From Kitasatospora sp. NBC_01287 (GTDB lineage Bacteria > Actinomycetota > Actinomycetes > Streptomycetales > Streptomycetaceae): a stretch of DNA of 64,000 nucleotides. The notes beneath the pieces are model-generated. The model worked only from the letters and a program-made list of their open reading frames with translations. It made no database searches and was not told where the DNA came from. Positions 1 through 9,716 of the stretch are shown one piece after another. Made by a program: the position numbers and the translations under genes. Where the stretch lies: positions 1,612,001 through 1,676,000 of the forward strand of contig NZ_JAPEPB010000001.1 in NCBI RefSeq assembly GCF_026340565.1, in the 5' to 3' direction. The first letter of the stretch is position 1. Each line of letters starts with the position of its first letter.

Positions 1-1046
<1,046 letters not shown>

Positions 1047-2861
1047 CGTCGATCGTGGCAGCCAGACGGTCGGCATACTCAGTCAGGGCTTCGCCAAGGA
1101 GGGTGAAGTGTGGGGAAACGCCAGGATTGGCCAATAGAGACCACATCGTGTTTCGGCGTGTTTCCCAGTATTGCCGGGTCCGGATCGCCTGAGCGGTCTC
1201 CAACGGGCGGGGAGCGAAGAGATGCTCGCCTTGGGTGATACGAGTCCAGACGAAGATGGACGCGACGTGGCGCTTGAGGTCGTCGTAACGCGGTTCGACG
1301 GTCCCGGTCTGCGGGATGCTGGCCGTGAGGTCGTCCCAGGTCCGCTGGTCGAGGTGCCAATCCTTGAGCGCTTCGCGACGGTGCTGGTAGTCGACCAGCC
1401 ACGCGACTGTGGCGTCGAGGCCGATCGCAAGGTCGCGCAGGGCGTTCTCGAACTCGAACACGTCGAGCTTGGCGTGGGCCCACCGCTGAACGCCCCCTGA
1501 AGCCCGTCGGGGTGCTTCGATCCCCAAGTACTCGGCCGCCTCGTCGAGGGAGCCTTGCGCGGTCAGTTGTGCCAGCCTGACCGAGGCTGTTCGACGCAGA
1601 AGCCGCTCGCTGATGCCCTCGCAGCGGCGAAAGTGCTCGTCGAGCCAGAGCTTGGGCAGATACGCAGGGACATGCTCAGGAGCGAATCCGCCATGGCCCG
1701 CGCTTTGCGGGAGCGTGTCGCGCCTGTGGGAGCCATGGACGGCGTGGGTGAGCGGGGCGACAGCTTGGGAGAACCGGCTGGAGCACGGGGCCGCCTGCCG
1801 GATGAAGTGCTCGGACCAGACAGCTCTGCGGCCCTGCGTCCGGTCAGACAGGACAAGCGGACCCAGCGTGGCCGCCAGGTCTTCACTGTCGAGTACTGCG
1901 GCGGCGATCTCCAGTAGAGCCGCCGCCTCAGTGGCGTCGACGGGTAGTGCGGTGAAGCGCTGGAACCAGTGATTGGAGCCTAGTTGAGCGGCACGTCGGC
2001 GTAGGAAGCTGTTGACGGTGTGGGCGGCGAGTCGCGGTGCGAGGGACTCGGCGAGCGGCCAGGTCACACAGATCAGCGAGGTGACGAGCTGCAGGTCTGT
2101 GAAGTATTCGGCTGCTTCGCGCGGGGAAGTCTCCGCACCGAGGCAGCGAAGCATGCGGGCTTGAAGCGCCATGTCCCGACCCATCAGGGTCGGCGCGGTG
2201 AGCGACGGCCGACGATCGAGTCTGCCGCCGCAAGCGGGATCGGTGCGGCTGCGTTCTCCCTCGGCGCCGGGTAGTGAGTTCCGGCACTGGAGCGGGTGGA
2301 GACTGGGATCACCGGCTCTGGCAAGGAGGCGGCCTCCACCGTCGCCGCTGATCGGTCGGCGGCAGTCAAAGCACTGGTGCCGCAGGTAACAGCGGTGTTC
2401 GAGGCAAGCGAAGACCACGGGAAGCTGCCAGATCTTCTTCCAACTACCGCCGTGCGCATCCTGGATCGGTGATCCGCCACCAGCAAGGCAATCAGGGCAG
2501 TAGCGAGATGAGTTTTGAAAGAGCCAGGTCTCGCTGGGCCGCCGCCCGACGACGGATGCACTCATGGCGCGTGTGACCGGCGGGTACCGGCCGTTGAAGC
2601 AGGCCAGCGTCAGAGCGGTGACCTCCTCGAGGCTCAGACGGGTTGTGCGGGCGAACTCGGCCGCGATGTCGTCGGACATGGCGATAGACAGGCCCGCGTT
2701 CGAGTAGTTGGGGCTGCGAGGACCGGTGAGACCGGTGCGGTACATCAGCCAGCCCGGTGGGACGTTGAGCCGGTGCGACAAGCGCAGCACATATCCAGCC
2801 ACCGACTCGTCTGGCAATGGATCCAAGCTGCGTGGCAGCGGCGCGGTCGCCACTGCGGTCC

Positions 2862-4094
2862 TCACGTGCCCGTGGCGGCAGGGCCGCGGTCGTCGAAGAC
2901 GGTGTTGCGCGAACGTTTGGCCTTCCGGGCCTCGCGGGCGGGGACAGGCGGCACTTCGCCAGCCTCCGGATCCCGGTCGGGCACCCCGGTCAGGTCGATC
3001 GCGACGCTGTCGAGCAGATCCTCCGTCAAGCGCTCGAGCCCGGAGTCGATGGCCTCCCGACAGCCGTCCTCGATCAACCGTTCCAGCAGGCCAACGACGC
3101 CGTTGGTGCGCTGGAAGAGATACTCGGGCATGGTGCCCTCGGTGAGCATGCCCGAGGTGGCGTCGAGCAGGCGGAGCCCCTCCTGGACACCGCGAAGGTG
3201 CTGGAGCCAAGCAGCGATCTGCGGTGGGCTGTCGTAGCGGAATCGGCCGAGTTCGACCAGGTCGAACCGCCGCTCCGTCTGGGTCGGCTCCAAGCCGCGG
3301 AACTTGGATCGCTCGGAGGCCGGTAGCTGCCACTGGCCAGTGCTCGGGTCGTGGCGGCCTTCCCGAAGTAGTCCGGACCCACGGATGTCGACACCAATCA
3401 GGACGAGCGTGACGTGCATGCTCATGAAGGCTCGGATCAGGTCGAGAGTGTCCTGGTCATCAGCGCGGTGCATGCGTAGTCGGGTGATGTCGTCGAGGAT
3501 CAGGACCTTGGTGCCGTGGTCGCGCAGGGATGAGGCGACCTGCTGGATGAGGTCGGGCAGATCCATCCGCGGGCTGATGGGTGCGCCGTAGAAGTTCAGG
3601 ATGGCCTTGCAGGTGCTCTTCGGCTTTGCGGTGACGGGTGTTTGGACGTAGGCGACGGGAGCGTGCAAGTCTCGGTGGCCGGACTGCGCCTCAGGGTTGA
3701 GATGTTGGTGCAGAGCGAGCCAGCGTTCTTCGAAGGCAGCGGCGATCTCACAGACGCACTCGGTCTTGCCCTGGTAGCCACCGCCGGAGACCATGACGCC
3801 AGCGCGGGTGGTGGGCTTGAGCTTGAGTGCGTTGCTCTCGATGCGGCCGTTGAGGAGCTTCTCCACCGCCCGGCTCATCGGGGTCGCCAACAGCGGCAGA
3901 TTCGCGTGGGTCGCGGCGCGGTGGAGGTTGTGGAGCATCTTCTTGCGCGGACTGAGCAGCCGCCAAGCCGCCAGGTCCATCAGGGGCGCTGGAACGAACG
4001 ACCTCCGGATGCGGCACCAGTGCTGCCAGCCGGCCAGGGTGTCGCGGGCCGGTGCCGGCCCGGGGAGCACGAACGGCAGTTCGTTCCCGATCAT
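2862..4094 (-). CDS. tniB: TniB/TnsC-like AAA+ transposition ATPase
   Basis: A 410-residue AAA+ ATPase expected to bridge the target-bound TniQ and the TniA transposase. A Walker A motif is at GGGYQGKT (about 104-111) and a Walker B at KVLILDD (about 196-202). The surrounding region matches the TniB family, including an N-terminal helical part reading PMSRAVEKLLNG. The ATG at 4094 overlaps the tniA stop (ATGA), and the 3' end overlaps tniQ, so the three genes are translationally coupled. No key residue appears to be missing. Confidence 0.92.
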   Translation of the reverse strand: MIGNELPFVLPGPAPARDTLAGWQHWCRIRRSFVPAPLMDLAAWRLLSPRKKMLHNLHRAATHANLPLLATPMSRAVEKLLNGRIESNALKLKPTTRAGVMVSGGGYQGKTECVCEIAAAFEERWLALHQHLNPEAQSGHRDLHAPVAYVQTPVTAKPKSTCKAILNFYGAPISPRMDLPDLIQQVASSLRDHGTKVLILDDITRLRMHRADDQDTLDLIRAFMSMHVTLVLIGVDIRGSGLLREGRHDPSTGQWQLPASERSKFRGLEPTQTERRFDLVELGRFRYDSPPQIAAWLQHLRGVQEGLRLLDATSGMLTEGTMPEYLFQRTNGVVGLLERLIEDGCREAIDSGLERLTEDLLDSVAIDLTGVPDRDPEAGEVPPVPAREARKAKRSRNTVFDDRGPAATGT

Positions 4095-6121
4095 CGCGTT
4101 CCTCCAGCGGTTTCGGATTCCACGGCGTCGTCGGGCAGCGTGAAGAAGCTGTGCCGCTGCAGGTCCTCTCCGAGGAGGGCCGGCGACGGGGGCATTTCGG
4201 GAACTGCGGCTTCGCGTCGACGCCGGCGCTCGGCTCCGACCGCCTCGCGGTTCTGGCGGACAAGGTCGGCCGGACGTGCGGCTGGCGGGGAGGTCAGGAC
4301 CGCTGGGTGCGCGCGATCCCGGTCGGCTTGCCGGGCCCGTGCCACCTCCCGGGCCCGCTCGACTCGTTCCGTCTTGGTCATCTGACTCGGCCAGGCGCTC
4401 ACCGGCGTGTGGGCGGCGATCAAGTCCAGCAGCACCGGCAGCAGCTCGGTGTCGTCGCGAGGCTTCATACCTGCGCGAGCGGCTTCGCGAAGGACCTGCT
4501 GCACTCGCGCGTCGGAGAAGACCGGGGTGTCACGGCCGGCAGGAAGGCCGTTCCAAGGCAACGTGTGCCACTCACCGGCGAGTTCGAAATACACCTGGCG
4601 GCAGTCGCGCGGATCGCGATTGACCACCCACTTGCCGCGGTGACGGCCGCTTCGTGTCGATGGGAGCGGGCCGAGGTCAGCGAGAACGGGGTGGTTGCCG
4701 CCGTACCAAAGTCCGCCGACCTTGACACCGCGCCGGCCGTGGATCTTGCCGTAGTGGGCCGGAAGTAGGTGGTGGTAGAGGCTTGGCTCCGGGATCTGTA
4801 GGGCGATACCGTCCCGGGCCGCCGAGGCGGCGAAGAGCGTGTTCGGGCTGTGCCGACCGCCTGGGTCCCAGGCCGGTGCGTACTGATCCAGACGCCGGTT
4901 CTGCCAGACCTTCACGATCCAGGTGGCCAGCAGATGTTCCATCTCGGACAGAGTCCATGAGGCGTCGCCCTCCGGGTCCGCGCCCCGGTCCGCGACATCC
5001 CGCCCCCGATAGCCAAGCAGCATTTCCAGCAGCAGCGACTGGATCCCGCCGAAGGCCCGCTCACAGGCAGCCTTGTCCTGGGGGCGCATGGCCCGCGCCG
5101 GCAGCACCACCACCCCGAGAGTGCGGGCGACCTGCACCAGGTGGTGGTTCTTGTAGACGCTTCCGTGGTCGCTGGTCACGGTCTCCGGGGCGAAGAACGG
5201 GCGACCCGCAACTGGGTGCCCCGCAAACTCCGTGACCAGTGCAGCCGGGACTCCCGGATAGTGCCATGCCATCTCCGGCGTCCAGCCGGGGCGCATCGGC
5301 AACGGGAGCATCACGTCCCTGAGCAGCATCGCCACCTCAATCGAGGAGTCCGAGCCCGGAGTGAGCCGGAATGCGGCCACGGAGTGCGTGAAGGCGTCGA
5401 GCCCGAGGGTGAGGTCCGCGGTGATCGGCTCCCCGAACACGTCGTCACGCAGCTTCACCGGGAACGGGGTCGTGTCCAGCACCAGCACTTGCCCGGGACG
5501 GGTGACGGTCACCACCGACGCGCCGGTCTCGACCGCAGCCGCCGATCGAAGGTAGCGCTGGCGGCCGCCCTCGGGGCCGAACCACTCCTTCCAGACCTTC
5601 GAGAGCGTCGTGTAGTGCGGGATCGTCTCCGCGACCGTTGCACCGTGCTTCTCGCGCACGTACTGGTGGATCATCCGTTCCTTGGTCTTCATCCCGACCC
5701 GGGACCGGTGCAGACACTCCGCATGGACTGCGTGGATGGCCTCCGTGATCTCTGAGCTGATCGAGCGGTGCCCTCGCAGGACAGGCGTCAGACGGCCATC
5801 CGCCAGACCCATGATCCCGCGCTCCTGCCAGGCCGCGGACCATCGCTGCAGTGTGCGCTCGCTGACCTCAGCCAACCCCAACTGGTGTGCATCGTCAGGA
5901 TGGAGAGCACTGAGCTCGGCTACTTTGGTGAGACGACGCTGGGTCAGATTCGTGCATCCAGGATCGTACTGAGGTCGAGGCTCTCCCTCCTGGGCCCAGT
6001 GCCGGCTGCCACTTCGGTAGCCACTTTCAGCCTCCAGAAGGTGACCAGCCCGCAGAAGCAAGCGCTTCTGGTTGCCGCGGTCGAGGTCCTCGAAGCGCGT
6101 CGGCTGCGGCTTGTCGGTCAT
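4091..6121 (-). CDS. tniA: TniA/TnsB-type DDE transposase
   Basis: A 676-residue integrase-superfamily transposase that cuts the 3' ends of the element and joins them to the target. The rve/DDE core is intact: D216 in VLVLDTTPF, D318 in TSDHGSVYKN and E354 in DKAACERAFGG. Helix-turn-helix-like DNA-binding segments precede it (for example VSERTLQRWSAAW, about 86-98), and a Mu-transposase-type C-terminal region follows. The charged, proline-rich tail (about 595-676) is the likely TniB contact. The ATG at 6121 follows a GGGAGGA ribosome site and overlaps the tnsA-like stop by 4 bp. The longer upstream reading frame is a shadow of tnsA. Confidence 0.93.
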   Translation of the reverse strand: MTDKPQPTRFEDLDRGNQKRLLLRAGHLLEAESGYRSGSRHWAQEGEPRPQYDPGCTNLTQRRLTKVAELSALHPDDAHQLGLAEVSERTLQRWSAAWQERGIMGLADGRLTPVLRGHRSISSEITEAIHAVHAECLHRSRVGMKTKERMIHQYVREKHGATVAETIPHYTTLSKVWKEWFGPEGGRQRYLRSAAAVETGASVVTVTRPGQVLVLDTTPFPVKLRDDVFGEPITADLTLGLDAFTHSVAAFRLTPGSDSSIEVAMLLRDVMLPLPMRPGWTPEMAWHYPGVPAALVTEFAGHPVAGRPFFAPETVTSDHGSVYKNHHLVQVARTLGVVVLPARAMRPQDKAACERAFGGIQSLLLEMLLGYRGRDVADRGADPEGDASWTLSEMEHLLATWIVKVWQNRRLDQYAPAWDPGGRHSPNTLFAASAARDGIALQIPEPSLYHHLLPAHYGKIHGRRGVKVGGLWYGGNHPVLADLGPLPSTRSGRHRGKWVVNRDPRDCRQVYFELAGEWHTLPWNGLPAGRDTPVFSDARVQQVLREAARAGMKPRDDTELLPVLLDLIAAHTPVSAWPSQMTKTERVERAREVARARQADRDRAHPAVLTSPPAARPADLVRQNREAVGAERRRRREAAVPEMPPSPALLGEDLQRHSFFTLPDDAVESETAGGTR

Positions 6122-6960
6122 CGCGTCCTCCCACCTGGATAGACCCAGCTGGCGTCCCCGAAGGGCTGGGTCAGGTCGACCGTCATACGACGGCGCCAAA
6201 GCAGGTGGACCGCGTGCGTCCGAGCCACCGCCGGCACGCGCGTCTGATCGACCAACTTGCCGAACTGCCATGGGTGCTGACCCACAGCTGCAAGCAGTTG
6301 CCGTTCCAGACCCATCGGGTCGACCATCGGCCGACGCCGCGCGGAGAAGGCATCGATCCCGGCAAACACCTGAGGCTGCCAACCCGTCACCACTGCGTAG
6401 CGCCAGCCCGCCGCTGCCGCTGCCTGCGCGGCGGCGGCGAATCGGACCTCGTCCTCGGCCTCGATCAGTCCCTCCGGGCGTACATCCAGCAGCCAGGACG
6501 CATCTGCGGTGAGCGCGAGGAAGTCGGGGATGTGCGAGCCCTTCCCGTCCGACCCGGTGAACCGCAGCCGAAACGGCTGGGACAGCACCTCGTCGAACCC
6601 ACCGATGAAGTCCAGGGCCAGCAGCAGCCAGCGCTCGGCCAGGCTCTCGAACCCGTGCTGTCGGCCGGTCGAGACGAGGCACTCCAGTCCGGGCCTGTGC
6701 CGCTGGCCCGTCCGCCAGGTGAAGCGCCGTACCGGCGCCGACGCCATCGCGGGCACCTCTGCCAGCATCTCCACCGGGCTGATGACGTCGGCCTTCCCGA
6801 CCTTCCAGGTGGCGGTCCACGACCGCGTCCATCTTGGCGCGAGGTCCAGACGCGCCAAGGCCCGGTCAGGGATCTCATAGGGAAGCACCAGATCGTCCAA
6901 CGAGCAGGCGTGCGACCACACCGGCCCTACTGCGACACGCTGGCGCTGTGCATCATCCAC
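6118..6960 (-). CDS. TnsA-like heteromeric transposase endonuclease subunit
   Basis: Likely the endonuclease partner that cuts the 5' strands of the element so it moves by cut-and-paste. It resembles the TnsA-like family found next to tniA in actinobacteria. Counting from the alternative TTG start at 7023, recognisable motifs are GFESLAERWLLL (E126), SHIPDFLAL (D167) and LLDVRPEG (D180, R182), i.e. a restriction-type PD...D-x-K fold in which arginine occupies the usual lysine position. I believe this is common in the actinobacterial branch. I chose GTG 6960; TTG 7023 would add 21 residues and would start 10 bp from an internal transposon-end repeat. The stop overlaps tniA by 4 bp. Confidence 0.82.
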   Translation of the reverse strand: MDDAQRQRVAVGPVWSHACSLDDLVLPYEIPDRALARLDLAPRWTRSWTATWKVGKADVISPVEMLAEVPAMASAPVRRFTWRTGQRHRPGLECLVSTGRQHGFESLAERWLLLALDFIGGFDEVLSQPFRLRFTGSDGKGSHIPDFLALTADASWLLDVRPEGLIEAEDEVRFAAAAQAAAAAGWRYAVVTGWQPQVFAGIDAFSARRRPMVDPMGLERQLLAAVGQHPWQFGKLVDQTRVPAVARTHAVHLLWRRRMTVDLTQPFGDASWVYPGGRTR

Positions 6961-7032
6961 ATGACCTAGGAGAGCTGACCGGGACAGATCGTGCCGCGAG
7001 ATCACCCAAACCGGGCACAGCAACCAAGTTCG

Positions 7033-7080
7033 GGCGATACCCTGCCCGGCTAACGCTCAACTCGCCAACTGAAGTGCTCA
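7033..7080. repeat. Internal right-end copy 1 of the transposon
   Basis: This 48-bp segment matches 15222-15269 of the outer right end at 45 of 48 positions, including the ACGCTCAACTCGCCAACTGA core. The final bases of the true end (GTCACA) are missing. It sits immediately upstream of the tnsA-like gene and would mark the old right boundary of a 6.1-kb element holding only the transposition operon. It may also act as a transposase-bound operator. Confidence 0.8.
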
Positions 7081-7149
7081 TCGGGTACTGGCTCGACACG
7101 GCTAAAGTGGCGGCCCAGACCCCACCGCCGACCAGCCCTGGAGCAGTTC

Positions 7150-7746
7150 ATGTCCTCGTTGGACGAGTTGCAGGCCCTCCTGGGTGCCCCTGCCCACCGA
7201 TTGCTCGACGCAGACAGCTGGAGCGACATCGAGCAACACCTAGGCTCCGCTTTGCCCAGCGACTTCAAGGCGTTCCTGGATGTCTACGGCAGCGGGGTCA
7301 TCTCCGGCGAGCTCGTCGTCTTCCACCCACGTGGATCGAGCCCACTGCTGACGCGCATGACCAAGATCCATCAGACGTTCTCTGAGCGTCGAGGCAAGGC
7401 CCTGGATCGCGACGATTCTCAGCACTTCCCGTATGCCTTCCACCCTGAACCAGGCGGGCTGATCTCCTGGGGATACGACCACAGCGGCGACGAGCACTTC
7501 TTCCTGCCCTGCGACCCCGACCCGGACCGATGGAAGATCGTCACCATGATCCACGAGGAGGGCTGCGAGACCTTCGACGGTCCGTTCTCGAGCTTCGCCC
7601 TGGCCTTCGTCAAACGGCTCCTCGATGTGGATCAGTACCACGGCATCGACCCGGAAGCGCTGGAATTCCTGGAGCCGGAAGACCTGGAGGAACTGGCCGC
7701 CGCTGGAGAGATCGGCCCGGTCCAGCCGAGCTTCGGACCATTCTGA
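7150..7746 (+). CDS. SMI1/KNR4 (SUKH) family protein
   Basis: A 198-residue cytoplasmic protein of the SUKH superfamily. The core shows the characteristic pattern WSDIEQHLGSALPSDFKAFL (about 25-44) followed by a YGSG turn and the GLISWGYD strand (about 102-109). SUKH proteins often act as immunity proteins against polymorphic toxins or nucleases, so an immunity or regulatory role within this cargo block is plausible but inferred. The acidic C-terminus (EFLEPEDLEELAAA) is distinctive. It is the first cargo gene to the right of the internal right-end copy and reads away from the transposase operon. No obvious toxin is fused or directly adjacent. Confidence 0.8.
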   Translation: MSSLDELQALLGAPAHRLLDADSWSDIEQHLGSALPSDFKAFLDVYGSGVISGELVVFHPRGSSPLLTRMTKIHQTFSERRGKALDRDDSQHFPYAFHPEPGGLISWGYDHSGDEHFFLPCDPDPDRWKIVTMIHEEGCETFDGPFSSFALAFVKRLLDVDQYHGIDPEALEFLEPEDLEELAAAGEIGPVQPSFGPF

Positions 7747-7818
7747 GCGCGACCTCGGACACCTGGGCCGTCTCTTCTGGATCTGACGGTACGCCACAAG
7801 CCTCTATGGTTAGCACTC

Positions 7819-8613
7819 ATGGGGAGCAACAAGAGAAGTGCGGGGCAGCAGCAGTCACGGAAGAAGTGCCTGTTCTGCTCGTCCAATGCCGACTCGGCTG
7901 AACACATCTTTGCCGACTGGCTACACAGGGCCTACGGCGGCGGTGAGGGGGTGCGTACATGGACAGTTGACGGGACACCGGTCACGGAGAAGGGGGGACC
8001 GTTCAGCAAGAAGCTCAAGATCGTCTGTCGTCCCTGCAACAACGTGTGGATGAGCAGCATGGAGGAGAAGGCTAAGCCGGCGCTGGTGAAGATGTTCGAC
8101 TGGGACGGCAAGGCGACACTGCAGCTGGACTCTGACGAGCAGATCGCCCTGGCACGCTGGGGCTTCAAGACTGCTGTTGTGGCCGCACACGTCAGTGGAC
8201 GACCTGTCTTCCCGCTCCAGCAGTGCCAGGACTTCCGCGCCAGCGACACGCTCCCCCAATGCTGGATCCGCATCGGGCTCGGGGATAGCCCCCCACCTCG
8301 GGACTACTTCGGCGACAACATACGCTACGACCTTGTTGGCGAATGCGACTTCCTGCCTGCGAACGCGACGATGCTGGTCGATGGCGTCAAGACCACATTC
8401 CCTTTCTACCGAGCGGCCTTTCGCCTGTTCAACGTGGTCTGCGACGTGATGGGTTACCACCTGCCTGGCGCGGAGATCACCGCGACGCCGCCCCCGGACC
8501 ATCAGGACGCTCTTACTCAGATCTGGCCGAACCCGGCTAGCCTGGTGACCTGGCCACCAAAAAGGACGGTGGACTCGATCGGGGGCGTTCATCAACTCGT
8601 GAGTTCGCGCTGA
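7819..8613 (+). CDS. HNH-like zinc-binding protein (putative nuclease)
   Basis: A 264-residue protein not recognised as a named family. The N-terminal 80 residues carry an HNH/treble-clef-like arrangement: CLFC (C17, C20), SAEHIF (E28-H29) and VCRPCNN (C70, C73, N74), followed by VWMSSMEE. This pattern of two CxxC pairs around an EHI motif is typical of HNH endonuclease relatives. The remainder has no motif I know. A nuclease activity is inference. It lies 72 bp after the SUKH gene on the same strand, so the two may be a toxin/immunity or defence pair. The start is the ATG at 7819. Confidence 0.65.
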   Translation: MGSNKRSAGQQQSRKKCLFCSSNADSAEHIFADWLHRAYGGGEGVRTWTVDGTPVTEKGGPFSKKLKIVCRPCNNVWMSSMEEKAKPALVKMFDWDGKATLQLDSDEQIALARWGFKTAVVAAHVSGRPVFPLQQCQDFRASDTLPQCWIRIGLGDSPPPRDYFGDNIRYDLVGECDFLPANATMLVDGVKTTFPFYRAAFRLFNVVCDVMGYHLPGAEITATPPPDHQDALTQIWPNPASLVTWPPKRTVDSIGGVHQLVSSR

Positions 8614-8780
8614 GGTAGGGGACCGATCACCAAGATCGCTCTCCTCCTTGCGCATGACGTCATACTGAACCGCCTTGACCGATCTCTCCGCCAGGCTTGG
8701 TCAGGTGGGCTGGCAGAGCGCCCGACTTGGCGGCTGCACGGCAGAGTTGGCGACTGGGGCGCTGTCTCGAAAGGGTGGAT

Positions 8781-9494
8781 TCAGCCAGCAGACTCGACAG
8801 TGCACTCCCCGATCCAGCGGGCAAGAACGCTCAGAGTCGCAAGGTGCTCCAACGCTTCCTGTTCGGTCCAGGAGACTTCATCCTCGTGGGCAGCAACGTT
8901 GCGAATCGCCAAGAAGACACCCGCAGCGAGGTACTTAGCCCCCTCCTGGCGAGCCCGCCAGGTTGGAGTATTGCGATCATCCGGAAAGCGGAGCCGTGGC
9001 TTCCCAGCAACCGGCTCCTTCAGATCGAATGTCTGGAGGCACAGGTCGGTCTCGCCGATGTCATGGCGACCGAGCTTCTGCTGAAGACGGCGGTTAACTG
9101 TACGAGCAGCAGCGAGCACCGCGTCTTGACGCGCCTCTGCGGCCCAAAGCGGGGAGGCTGGCTCCCAGACCCACGGATGGAGCTGGTCAGCAGCCAATGT
9201 GGGCGCATCCGGCGTCAGCCGCGCCGCCCATTCGTCCATGCTCGCCAAGATTCCGAGGCCGCGGTGGACCTCGTTCCGCGCCATGATCGGACCCGCCATC
9301 TGGTCGATGTCGATCTTCTCCGCGATCTTCGGGTCCAGGAGTCGCAGGATCTGCTTGATAGTGGGTTCTAGCCGGTGCAGCTGCTCGTACAGCGTTCGGT
9401 CACCGATGTATCCGCCATGCCTTTCACTGGCCTCATACCGCATGGCCAGGTTGTCGAACGCCTCGAGCTGCTGTCGCATCCAGTCACGGTCCAC
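8781..9494 (-). CDS. HEPN-like / Ymh (TIGR02391-type) protein
   Basis: A 237-residue protein whose C-terminal third resembles the TIGR02391 'Ymh' family: GVFLAIRNVAAHED (about 192-205) followed by EALEHLATLSVLARWI. The R198-N-x3-H203 element fits the R-x4-6-H catalytic motif of HEPN ribonucleases, which are common effectors in abortive infection and toxin-antitoxin systems. The N-terminal half is helical and unassigned. The GTG at 9494 starts the gene. It converges with the HNH-like gene, and its promoter lies next to an internal transposon end. RNase activity is inferred from the motif only. Confidence 0.7.
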   Translation of the reverse strand: MDRDWMRQQLEAFDNLAMRYEASERHGGYIGDRTLYEQLHRLEPTIKQILRLLDPKIAEKIDIDQMAGPIMARNEVHRGLGILASMDEWAARLTPDAPTLAADQLHPWVWEPASPLWAAEARQDAVLAAARTVNRRLQQKLGRHDIGETDLCLQTFDLKEPVAGKPRLRFPDDRNTPTWRARQEGAKYLAAGVFLAIRNVAAHEDEVSWTEQEALEHLATLSVLARWIGECTVESAG

Positions 9495-9555
9495 ATCGGC
9501 ATCCTAGGCGGCAACTGCGACAGCAGCACCCAAGCCGGCGACTCTCCGCTCAGTC

Positions 9556-9590
9556 AACGCTCAACTCTCCAACTGCCGTGCTCAGTCACA
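9556..9590. repeat. Internal right-end copy 2 of the transposon
   Basis: These 35 bp match the outer right end 15241-15275 at 31 positions and keep the terminal CTCAGTCACA. A GGCGA block lies at the same distance upstream as in the outer end. With the left end at 989 it would delimit an 8.6-kb element carrying the transposition genes and the SUKH/HNH/HEPN cargo. Confidence 0.8.
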
Positions 9591-9675
9591 CCGGGTGTCA
9601 CCAAGTCGCTTATCAGTCGCCGTCGTAACCTGAGAGCACCCTGGGAAAACCAAGACCGCGCTGCAGTGAGCCGCC

Positions 9676-9701
9676 CGGGACTGAGCGCTTCAGCTGGCGG
9701 A
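9676..9701. repeat. Internal left-end copy of the transposon
   Basis: The sequence matches the 26-bp left terminal repeat at 21 of 26 positions and contains the exact core GACTGAGCGCTTCAG (9679-9693). It begins 86 bp after the internal right end and faces the same way as the true left end. The distal TGT has decayed to CGG, so it is probably no longer used. Confidence 0.75.
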
Positions 9702-9716
9702 TGAGTTTGCCACCCA

